Positions 1 through 8,999 of a stretch of DNA of 64,000 nucleotides are shown one piece after another; the first letter of the stretch is position 1, and every line of letters starts with the position of its first letter. Origin of the DNA: Rhynchopus sp. YZ270_cl-10 (lineage: Eukaryota > Euglenozoa > Diplonemea > Diplonemida > Diplonemidae). The position numbers and the translations under genes are program-made. The DNA lies in the NCBI GenBank assembly GCA_964035575.1, contig OZ037868.1:744001-808000 (forward strand). Reading direction: 5' to 3'. The notes beneath the pieces were generated by a model. It was not told where the DNA came from, searched no databases, and saw only the letters and a program-made list of their open reading frames with translations.

Positions 1-13
1 TTGATAAAAATTA

Positions 14-1287
14 TGGTGTGGCTGAACCCAAAAAAAAGGGTATTATTTAGCAGTTTGTTAGCACTTTGTTAGCATGCATTTTTGGGGGGGTGGTGTATAA
101 AAATTTTTTTCCCCACGGGTGTTGGAAAAAAAAATTTTTTTTTTGTCGTTGGTGAGCTTTTTAACGCCGGCATTTGCATTTCCGGAATCCGTCCGGCCAG
201 TGGTGGGGTCAATTCGCCGAAATGGACAAGTTCTCGTTTTTGCTCAATTTCCGCAGTATACACAGTATACACAGTATACACAGTATACACAGTATACACA
301 GTATACACAGTATACACAGTATACACAGTATACACAGTATACACAGTATACACAGTATACACAGTATACACAGTATACACAGTATACACAGTATACACAG
401 TATACACAGTATACACAGTATACACAGTATACACAGTATACACAGTATACACAGTATACACAGTATACACAGTATACACAGTATACACAGTATACACAGT
501 ATACACAGTATACACAGTATACACAGTATACACAGTATACACAGTATACACAGTATACACAGTATACACAGTATACACAGTATACACAGTATACACAGTA
601 TACACAGTATACACAGTATACACAGTATACACAGTATACACAGTATACACAGCATACACAGCATACACAGCATACACAGCATACACAGCATACACAGCAT
701 ACACAGCATACACAGCATACACAGCATACACAGCATACACAGCATACACAGCATACACAGCATACACAGCATACACAGCATACACAGCATACACAGCATA
801 CACAGCATACACAGCATACACAGCATACACAGCATACACAGCATACACAGCATACACAGCATACACAGCATACACAGCATACACAGCATACACAGCATAC
901 ACAGCATACACAGCATACACAGCATACACAGCATACACAGCATACACAGCATACACAGCATACACAGCATACACAGCATACACAGCATACACAGCATACA
1001 CAGCATACTCAGGCGGAAAACTCACTTTGTGGGCGCCGCAGGCGCACGGTACGCGTTTTTCGTGATTTTTTCCAGCCCCGTTCTGTGCGTTCTTTTGACT
1101 CAGCGAGTCGATTGCGTTCAACGGTGGGGTCACACATGGGTATGCAAGAGTGGAGGCGCGCCAACAGGGGGAGTGGAAAAACCAAGGTAAAAAAATGTTT
1201 TTATACACCACCCCTAAAAAAAGGGTATTATTTAGCAGTTTGTTAGCAGTTCTTTAGCAGTGAAATTTGCTGGTTTCAGCCACACCA
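14..1287. mobile_element. Non-autonomous TIR element (TGGTG...CACCA family), 1.27 kb
   Basis: The ends are inverted: TGGTGTGGCTGAA on the left and TTCAGCCACACCA on the right. A 5-bp direct duplication, AATTA, flanks it at 9-13 and 1288-1292. Just inside, a second inverted pair (a GGGTATTATTTAGCAG block and a ggtggtgtataaaaa block) mirrors itself near 50-110 and 1190-1260. The interior is mostly a 9-bp minisatellite plus two blocks also found elsewhere in the window: 165-236 (also at 40459-40532) and 1033-1150 (the GCGCC-GCA-GGCGC block). No transposase reading frame is present. TG...CA ends with a 5-bp duplication also occur in solo LTRs, but family members of 81 to 1274 bp argue for a MITE-like DNA element. 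Confidence 0.7.
254..1009. repeat. 9-bp minisatellite in two homogeneous blocks (GTATACACA then GCATACACA)
   Basis: There are about 84 uninterrupted 9-bp units. Roughly the first 44 (to ~649) carry T and the last 40 carry C at one position, with a single sharp switch. Because the unit is a multiple of three without stops, several frames stay open and predict Tyr/Thr/Val or His/Ser/Ile repeat proteins. These are artefacts of the repeat. Confidence 0.95.
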
Positions 1288-1440
1288 AATTAGCGAAATA
1301 CAAAAACCAGCGCGTGTGGAAGAAAAAAGGAGAGGAAAATATTTTTTCTGATTCAAAGTGGTGTTTACGTTTTGGGTACGGGGCGGAGAATAAAATCTGT
1401 TCGATAAAAGAAACGCGAGCTTATTGTTTTATCCCCGCTT

Positions 1441-2047
1441 GAGACCATGAATTTCACGCCCCTTCACAAAATCGTGAAGGAGGTGCGTGAATTTATTTTC
1501 CGGTATTTCACGCTCAAAAAATAAATTCACGCTCAGAAAAATAAATTCACGCTCAGAAAAATAAATTCACGCTCAGAAAAATAAATTCACGCTCAGAAAA
1601 TCGTAGAACTGAACTCTCGAAAATTTTTTTGGAGGCCTTTGGAGGCCCAATTTTGCAATTAAAGCCAGAAAAGAGGCATTTTGAGCCATTCTAGGGGTCT
1701 CAAACGCATTTTTCAGTTAATTTTCTGTAGCACACAAACCAAGGATACACACCGTTTTTTTTTCCCAATATTCTTCCAAAATCCCAAATGACACCTCAAA
1801 AACGTACGAGGGCACCTGTGGAGAGTGAGTCCGACACGAACACAAGTGACTCATCGTCATCGTCTTCCTCATCTTCATCAGAAGTACAGCCGCGTAAGCG
1901 CCACAAACCCGCTGCACCAGTTCTGGCTCAAGGCGCTGTCCAGCGCTAAGAGTTCCACATAAAAAAACTGAATCAAAAATCATCATAAAAATAACCATCC
2001 CACCCTCTTCTCTTTGTACGTGAAAACGGGTTGTGAAATTCATGGTC
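1441..2047. mobile_element. Short TIR element with internal 20-bp tandem repeat
   Basis: GAGACCATGAATTTCAC at 1441-1457 is matched in inverted orientation at 2031-2047. Inside are four copies of a 20-bp unit (ataaattcacgctcagaaaa) at 1521-1600. At 1613-1712 lies a block also found twice in the large element at 47996-48300. No clear target-site duplication is visible. The neighbouring foldback at 2075-2217 shares the gtgaatttattttcc/gtatttcac sequence, so the two may be parts of one composite. Confidence 0.5.
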
Positions 2048-2074
2048 TCATTTGGAGATAAAATAATATATTTT

Positions 2075-2217
2075 CGTGAATTTATACCAGTATTTCACTT
2101 ACAGGTGGAAACAGCCCTCGGGGAAGCATTTTTCCCCTCGGGCTTCGCCCTCGGGAAAAAATGCTTCCCCTCGGGCTGTTTCCACCTGTGCGTGAAATAC
2201 TGGAAAATAAATTCACG
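2075..2217. repeat. Near-perfect 143-bp foldback (hairpin) element
   Basis: The left arm (cgtgaattta ... aggtggaaacagccc) pairs with the right arm almost to the centre at the ctcgggcttcgccctcggg loop. No coding potential. Flanked by similar ataatatat tracts that may be a duplicated target. Confidence 0.85.
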
Positions 2218-3138
2218 ATAATAATATATATTATCTTGTTCAGTGTACACCCTTTTTCCGCTCGCTTGGTGTTCCGGAGGGGGCCTATATTGACATGTCG
2301 TTGACATGTCCTTGACACAAGGGGGTGTCACTTAATAATTTGTCTGGGTTTTTTGTCCGGGAAAAACGAATCGTCCAAAAATCCCGGCAGAACATTCCCG
2401 ACCAGTATTGTGTAACTGTTTTTGTATTGTGTTCGCGAGCGAACACAATACAAAAACAATTACACAATACCAAGCATTAGTAAAAAAATTACAGCCGCGA
2501 GCGAAGCGGAAAATTTTTCAAGGTTTTCTTCAAGTCCACCTTACAAAAAAGTCAGATCTCGGTCAAAAATCCCCAAAATCCCCCCACCGACAATTTGTTT
2601 CTGAGTTCGAAAAATTGTCTCGAAAGTCGTCAAAATTTCAGGCATTCACTTCATTTGCACCAGATCGTTCAAATACAAAACCCGAAAAAAATCCTCCACC
2701 CATAACTTCACTGTCGTATTATTTTTCCATTTCCAACAAAAGTGCAAAATTCCCAAAAAAATCCCAAAAAATCCACTTTTGCTAGAAAAAATATGCGCTA
2801 CCCACAGATGGTCAAAAACACTCAAAAATTTCTGCATTGGCTTTATTTCACACAAAAGCTCGACATAGTAATTTTTCACATTTTTTTTGACAAAAATTTT
2901 CACATCAAAATCACGTCCTCCGTGGGACCCCTAAAAAATACACCCAAAAATGGGGTCCATTTTTGCATTTGAGCATCTCACAAAGGCACTATTGTGCTGA
3001 TTTCTGCATTTTCCCCGCCGGGACTGACCTCCGCTGAGTCCACCATATTTTTACTCGATTAGATTAGTGGAGTGGAAGTTGATTTACTGCCAAAAAAACA
3101 CAAAATTTCTAAAATCGGTGTAAAAAAAAAAATACTGT
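2218..3138. other. AT-rich intergenic DNA, no gene seen
   Basis: Low-complexity AT-rich sequence. A short inverted pair based on gtgttcgcgagcgaacac at about 2408-2466 is the only structure I can point to. All reading frames lack coding character. Confidence 0.5.
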
Positions 3139-3219
3139 TGGTGTGGCCGACGACCCCAAAATAGCACAAAATGGCACAAAATAGCACAAAATGCTTTGCA
3201 CCCCCTTTCAGCCACACCA
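3139..3219. mobile_element. 81-bp MITE of the TGGTG...CACCA family
   Basis: Starts TGGTGTGGCCGA and ends TTCAGCCACACCA, with near-identical 5-bp flanks (ACTGT and ACTAT). The interior is a short 'atagcacaaaatggcacaaa' repeat. It is the smallest member of the family seen at 14-1287, 17830-18694 and 46154-46243. Confidence 0.75.
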
Positions 3220-4768
3220 ACTATGCTACCTCTGTGGCTACATCCTTCCGCACCCCCCTCAGTGTAACAAACCCCAAGGGTAAAGTAGGCCCTAGGGGGT
3301 GAGATAGGCTTCAGTATTTTTTGGTTTTAAAAAAGGGAGGCGATGTGGGAGGGTGCTTTTCGTGGATACCAGGACTGTGCCTTTCAATGCTTTGGAGAGG
3401 AAATCTAGGTTGAAGGGAGGAAGGGAGGGGGAAGAAATAAAATTGGTGGCACAAATAAAAAAAACCCTCCCTCCGTTGCCGGAATCGACAACAAAAGGTG
3501 GGAATACAACTTCGATCCGTAGCCTTTTCATAACTTGGTGGCACAATTTTCAGAGAATGAATGTGCCTTTCTCGTACAGCAAAGATTACTTCCCATCGGT
3601 TGGTCAAAAAAACCCTTGGGGAATTGACCAGGGATATGTTCAAACTATCTGAAATAAATCTCAAATAAAATGTTTGATCTTTTTTAGACCACTAAAAACA
3701 ACGGAATAGCAGCCATAATTTCAAAAAAAGGGGGGAAAAGGCAAAAAAGCACACAGGGGTCATGGTAAGTCTAATATCTTCAAATACTTGGAAAGCATTG
3801 TCACATCTTAGGGGGCCGACATTGTTGTTACACAATTCGGCAGCGCTTACATCGTATTTTTTAATGGACCGTAAAAAAAAGGTCCAACTCGGGGGAAATT
3901 GAGAAGGGTCCAAAAATTTTACGGTCCATCTAATTTACGGTTTATGGTAATGGTATAATAAACTAGAATAAGGAGGTTCTAGGAGGGTACTGCAACTAAG
4001 TAGAATTGTTTTTTTTTTGGAAAATGGAAAGAAAAAAAAGAAGAAAAAAAAAAAAGCTAAGACGAATGCTCTACACACATCAATAAAATCAACAAAAGAG
4101 AGGTTGAAAGTGCAAAACGCCTCACCGTACATCAGCGGACACAGACGCTGGAAAAACAAAAAAACAACAAAGAAAACAAGATTTTTTTTTTGAGATAAAA
4201 CAGTCTCGCGTGTTTAGTCACCTTAAAAAAAAAAGGGGGGTAGCAAAACGATTAGAATGACCGAATGGGATAACTGAGGGGGGTCTGATTTTTTCTAAAA
4301 AAGACCCCTCTCTTGAGAAAGAGCCGCACCTCCGATCGATCCCCTCGCACAATGCAGACAACACTGTGTCACCCACAGCAGGCCTCAACGGTGGTAAGGA
4401 GGACTGACGCGGGATGACCCGAGAGCTGACTTAAGGTGCCCGAGTGGGTCGCTCATCAGATCCCACAAAGGATGAGCCTATTTTCGAGGGGTTTGCCGTC
4501 GTGGGTGAAGTCTTCTTTTTTCTTCTATTTTTTGAATAAATTGTTGGAGCAGTGTAGTTGCCTCGGTTGTGTTGCCACAGTACAATCTCCACTTTCACTT
4601 TTTTTTTTTTTTGAAAATTTGGTTGTATTAGTGTGACACCAGGATGAGCTCCACTATTTTTGGTTGTTTTGTGAATTTGGGACCCTTTTTTTACGATCCG
4701 CACGTAGGAGGAAAAAAAACCAGATCTCCATGCCAAAGAAGAGAAAAAGAAGGGGGGGTTTTCTCTTC
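3220..4768. other. Gene-free stretch with dispersed stem-loop repeats
   Basis: No convincing coding region. It contains copies of the short stem-loop families described below: E near 4100-4152, A near 4196-4215, C near 4530-4600 and B near 4616-4657. All read 5'->3' on the plus strand. The rest is AT-rich or homopolymeric. Confidence 0.5.
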
Positions 4769-6211
4769 TCATCCCAACCTAGTCCACCCATCTTTGGTTG
4801 GACTGCCTTTGCTCTCTTTTATTTGCACCATCGGCGAAGCTGGGTCACGCTGTGGGAGAGGGAGGACCCCTTTCGTTCCACCTTGGGGTGGGGGCTTGGG
4901 GCCTTTCTTTTCTTTCGCTTTTTCTTCGCTGGCCTTCCCCTCTGGGTCCCGCGGTGGGAGAGGGAGGGCACCTTTGGTACCACCTTGGGGTGGGGACTTC
5001 GGACCTTTCTTTTCCTTCACGTTTTCTGTGTTGTCCTTCCCCTTTCTGTTCTCTGGGTTGTGTGGCTTGCCGCTGACAGGGCAGACTGGGGTCAAGCTTG
5101 CATCCTTCGTGCAATGAGAACACATAACAACACGCTTCACACCTTTTGGGCGGCCGCTCGCAGGGGTCTTGAAGCTGTTCTTCTTCTGCAAAGGCTTTGT
5201 CGCTGGGCTTGCCGGCCCCTTCCCCTGTCTCGAAGGAAGCGACCCCGCCTTTGGCATGGTCTTAACCGTGGTGGTCGTCACCATTGCCTTCTTCGCAGGC
5301 CCAGGGCTTCCTTCGGAGCTAAGCTTCAAAGAAGGCTTTCTCCGTGGTGCCTGGCCAGAGGATTTCCGAATTAATGGGCGAAGCGGAGAAAGTGCGTTTT
5401 CCAAGAACCCTGAATCGGCACGGACAGTGAGGGAACTAATCTTTCCGTTGTCAATCTGTAGAAATTTTGAATTGATTTTTTAAGGATTTCCAGAGATTTG
5501 TGGAAATTGTGAAAATTTGAATATAGAGAGTATTTGAGATGGGGTCATAGAAAAATATGATTCTGGTACTCCTGATAACCCCATTTTGCGTACTTGTTGC
5601 GCACTTTGTGCACGGAAAAAAAAATACAGGAATACCCTATATTGCGTACTTGTTGCGTATTTGGTATTTTTTTATTTCAGGAGCAATGATATTTTTTTTT
5701 TTTAAAAAGGGGAATATCATACTTCACCAAAGGCGAATACTTCGAACAGCGTAACCGCCTCTTCGCCCTTCGCAATGCAACCAAGGTTTGCGACAGCTGC
5801 AAAGTTGCGCCCCTCTGCGAGTAGCGTCTTCAGCGTGGCGTCGTTCGGCATGAGGGACCGGTAGTGGCGGAAGAAGTCCTGCGGTGTCTGGTCGCCTGTA
5901 AACGGGAGGCCGGGTACCGCCTGTTTGGACAGAAAGCAGATCGCAGCGTCCTCTGCAAAGAACTCCTTCGCCTCGTCTGCAGGCCACACCTTGAAGAGTG
6001 AGGTCACAGGGTCGCTCTCCACTCCCTCAGACGCATCAAGGGCACAGCGTGCGCCAGGTGCCGGTGGCACAACACGTGGAGCATCTGTGCAAGGATCCTC
6101 CCCAGATTCGCCCCACTCCCCCAATTCACACCCCTCCTCTGTGTTCACGCTCCCCGCGCTGGAAACATCGGGATCGGAATGAACAGGACCAGAAACGTCT
6201 TCGATCTCCAT
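4769..6211 (-). CDS. NTF2/SnoaL-like domain protein with C-terminal Cys-Cys-Cys-His module (two exons)
   Basis: Exon 1 is 6211-5728 and begins with ATG. It encodes an acidic N-terminus, then at about residues 68-160 a segment resembling the NTF2-like/SnoaL fold (FFAEDAAICF ... FFRHYRSL ... VTLFEVFAF). Exon 2 is 5409-4769. Its open frame has no ATG start but is preceded by an acceptor (GATTCAG). The donor GTGAAG at 5727 joins it in phase across a 318-nt AT-rich intron, giving about 374 residues. The exon 2 product is basic, Pro/Lys-rich and probably disordered. It has one C-x2-C-x9-C-x6-H motif (CSHC...VC......H) and a tandem duplication of a ~30-residue KEKKGPK-PPQGGTKG-LPLP unit. An NTF2 domain followed by a disordered tail recalls G3BP-type layouts, but no RRM is seen. 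An alternative is two genes, with the first ending at 5717. The splice is inference. Confidence 0.6.
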
Positions 6212-6757
6212 TTTATTTAGTGTAGTGCTGTCGAGGGAGGGGTGTGGATGGGTGTTAATGGGTGCTAATTAAAACATTTTTTTTTTGTAGCTTCGACAAG
6301 CACCTCCGAGGACCGGTTCTGTACACATTTTTGTTTTTTTTTTTTTTTTTTTTTTTTACTGGTTTTCTTCCTTGCTTTCGTATTTTTTGTTTTCTTTATC
6401 TATGTGGATCCCCCCCAGTGAACCGTTAGGGACCCCGCTCTGCCGTGGCAGTCGTGGTTAGCGTTGTCATGTTTGTCTGTAGCACACAAGTAAGAAGAGA
6501 GACTCTAGGTCTCATTGGCGTCTGTTTCTCAAAAGTTTGGTTGTTGTTCTACTCTTGTGGGTTGCCGTTAAACGGAAGCGCCTCCCCATTTACCACGAAA
6601 ATCGGGGGGAACATACAGGCTGCACAGATCTCCCCCCACTATGTGGCAGTCGAGCCTTGTTACGTGGCTCCCTGGCCTGACTGCGAACTCCGCGCAACCT
6701 CACACGAGGTTAACCACGGAGTCAAAAGGAAAAAAAAAATATGTTAAAAAAAAAAAA

Positions 6758-6805
6758 AATTTATAAAGTGCACCCAAGCCCCGGGGCCTGGGCACTTTAT
6801 AAATT
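6758..6805. repeat. 48-bp near-perfect palindrome
   Basis: AATTTATAAAGTGC leads to a GC core (GCCCC/GGGGC) and then GCACTTTATAAATT. Two single-base bulges are the only irregularities. It could form a cruciform or an RNA hairpin. It is embedded between A and T runs. Confidence 0.85.
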
Positions 6806-7549
6806 AAAAGGAAAATCAATGATTTGTTTTTTTTTGTTTTTTTTTTTTTGCTTTTTTTTTTTTTTTTTTTTTTTCACGGGTCGGGAAAGATCTTTTTTTT
6901 TTTTTTTTTTTTCGAGAAACATTTTTGTTTTTTGTTTTTGTAAAAAAAAGTGGTTGGTTCTCTCTTATAGGTGCGCCAGGGTATACGTTTTGAGAGTTTT
7001 GCGTTAAAATGAAAATGGGAAGAGCTCTTAAGAGGGAGAAAAAAAAAAACAATCCGTTTTTTTTTTTGAAAATTTGACAACGTTTTTTTTAACCCCCACC
7101 TGAGTGAGGAAGCTCTCATTTTCTATGAGAGGGGAAGAGAGAAGGAGAAGGGGGTGGAAGGGGAAGAGGAGGAAGAGGCGCTATGTGCAAAAGAAAGGTG
7201 ACTGAAGGTGATTGAAATACAAAAAGCCCTCTCGTAAACAGTGTACCTCAAAGAGAAACAAAACAAAAAAGGTATGAAAACCGTCTATTTGGACGGTTTG
7301 GACGATTTTTGTGTGGACCCGTTTTCCCCCCCTCCCCTCCCTCCCTTTTTTCCCCCCTTCTCCTCCCTACCTCAATTTTTTTTTTTTTTCAATAAATTCT
7401 AAATCGACATTACCATTCTCTAATGTTTCCCAAACCATCGTTATTTTTCTGGAGAGAAGAAAATAAACAGGGGGGGAAAGGGGGGAACAACAAAGAAACA
7501 TTTGAAAGATGTGTCTACCTGTGCACACGCATCTAGAACAAAAAGAAGA

Positions 7550-7602
7550 GAAAGTTGAAAAGTGCAAACGCCTCACCGTTCATCGGCGAACGCAGGGCAC
7601 TA
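7550..7602 (+). repeat. Stem-loop repeat family E (4 copies)
   Basis: Consensus gttgaaaagtgcaaacgcctc-[loop]-gaacgcaggcact, near 4100, 7550, 15616 and 46858. Outer AGTGC/GCACT can pair and the central GC-rich part varies. Confidence 0.65.
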
Positions 7603-7843
7603 AAAGAATACATACACCCCTATCCAAATTCTATCACAAAGTAACAATGTGGCATACAAATAACATTTCTTTTTTTTTTGACAACTTTTTATTAAAAAAT
7701 TCGTTCAATAATATAGTACTCGTCTGCCTTCTATTCGGCAAGACTCGCTTTTTTAATATATCCCCTTTATTTCTCCTCCTTTTTTCCTTTGTGTTCCTAC
7801 AGCCAAAAAAACCCAATCGGAAGAAATCCTCTCCTATTTCTCC

Positions 7844-8300
7844 TTAGGTTCTGTGAGGCTGCCGGGTGACTTCACATATAGGAAATGCGTTGATGTCCTT
7901 TTGACAGGACCCACAGGTGTCAGATCGGGTGCTCGCTTTGGACGATTTGTGCTCCTTTCCGGTCATTTTGCAGATGATTTCGTAGCGGGTGTCTTTGTTG
8001 CACTTTTTGCAGATGCTGACCTTCTTCTTTGTGGTTGTGGGTTGGTAGCCCCCTGGGGGAGGGGCTGGCTCCTCTTGCCGTTGTTGTTGTTGTTGTTGCG
8101 GCGGTGGTGCGCCCCCTTGGAACCCTGGTGGTGCCTTCCCCTCTCCTGCTGCGGGAAACCCACGCTGGCTTGACCCAGCCCCACGAGGCGACCCAGAAGC
8201 AGACTTAGGCCCACCCCTCGGTGTGCCCGGGTAGTCACCAGGGGGTGGGGCTACCTTGACTGAACCTCGTAGCGCGCTGCCGGTGGAGGAGGCTCTCTGT
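7844..8300 (-). CDS. Pro/Gln-rich protein with two C-x2-C-x9-C-x6-H modules (5' end unresolved)
   Basis: The minus-strand frame is open from about 8392 but has no in-frame ATG before the conserved part. A good acceptor (ATCCTTCACAG) near 8300 suggests an upstream exon I could not find. The protein is Gly/Pro-rich with a polyQ run, then a basic stretch. It ends in two copies of a Cys module: CKKCNKD....IIC......H and CGSCQKD....PIC......H, 16 residues apart. Both match the module in the gene to its left exactly in spacing and in the Lys-Asp after the second Cys. The module looks metal-binding. I do not recognise it as a named family. Confidence 0.6.
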
Positions 8301-8392
8301 GAAGGATATGGATGTGGATGGTGTTGCAAAATAGGTGGCGCATGGAGCTTTGTGTATAAAGAAAGAGAAGGTGAAAGGTGGAAATGCCTCAA

Positions 8393-8535
8393 AGGGATGC
8401 AGGGTGGTTCTCGTGTTTCTAGTTAGCGAACCCCCAGAGAAAGCACGTTATTTTGCATGTGTACGGTCATCAGTTGGAAAGATTTGGTGTGATAAGTTGT
8501 GTATTTGATTGAAGGTAGTGAAAAAAAAAATATAT
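8393..8535. other. Short intergenic gap with no gene
   Basis: AT-rich, nothing recognised. The adjoining 8620-8730 holds a ~100-bp copy of the family F repeat (also at 17310-17405 and 22934-23035) that overlaps a possible terminal exon of the next gene. Confidence 0.4.
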
Positions 8536-8838
8536 TCATTTAAAATGGTGGCTTCGTGTGGATAAAAAAAGTGAAGGTTGCGTAAAATGTAAGGATAGCA
8601 AGGCGGGTTCAAAAAGAAAAAGTTGAAATACAAAGCCCTCTCGTGACAGTGTACCTTTGGTGCGTGATTGGTGCACCGTGGGTGGACCCCAGCCATGCGG
8701 TCCTACATCCATTTCGTGGTTTACAGAAAAAAAAAGGAGGGTGTGTGATGAGAGGGTTGTTGTGAATACCGAAGCTTCAAGCGGGTCTCGCGCACTGGCG
8801 CTCATTGCCAAGCGTGGTGGGTGTGCTGTGCCTGTCGC
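8536..8838 (-). CDS. Possible 3' exon of the RLY-repeat gene
   Basis: It follows a polypyrimidine-CAG acceptor and begins GCG ACA GGC, in phase 0 with the donor after codon SRP of the upstream gene. The first ~30 codons are GC-rich and protein-like (ATGTAHPPRLAMSASARD...). The rest runs through a dispersed repeat, which makes a true coding role doubtful. Confidence 0.3.
   Translation of the reverse strand, partial: ATGTAHPPRLAMSASARDPLEASVFTTTLSSHTLLFFSVNHEMDVGPHGWGPPTVHQSRTKGTLSREGFVFQLFLFEPALLSLHFTQPSLFLSTRSHHFK
8623..8660 (+). repeat. Repeat family F (6 copies, three with a ~100-bp extended form)
   Basis: Consensus ttgaaatacaaagccctctc-gtgacagtgtacctttgg, near 7213, 8623, 17312, 22935, 24828 and 54707. 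Copies at 8623, 17312 and 22935 extend through 'gtcctacatccatttcgtgg' for a further ~60 bp. Confidence 0.7.
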
Positions 8839-8999
8839 CTGCAAAAAGAGAGAACAATACAACACTATTTTCTTTGCATAAAATATATTGAAATGAACAT
8901 AGGTTGCTCACCCGATTTTTCGGTCACGTAACAGACAAAGTATTTCCACGTGTGAGATAAAACCACGTGAAATAAACCACCTTTTTCCCTCCAAAACCC

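Larger units (their letters stand above)
6212..7843. other. Intergenic stretch, poly-T rich, with hairpins
   Basis: Very long T runs (for example around 6338-6358 and 6850-6912). It also holds a family D stem-loop near 6286-6328, family F near 7213-7250, family E near 7550-7602, and a strong palindrome at 6758-6805. No gene supported. Confidence 0.5.

Noticed and set aside
82-1246. Long open frames in several phases (338-380 codons) rich in Tyr-Thr-Val or His-Ser-Ile
   Set aside because: They only read through the 9-bp minisatellite, whose unit has no stop; coding is not supported.
14-1287. Solo LTR or other retrovirus-like fossil
   Set aside because: TG...CA ends and 5-bp flanks would allow it, but relatives as short as 81 bp with long inverted ends and no primer-binding or polypurine tract favour a DNA element.
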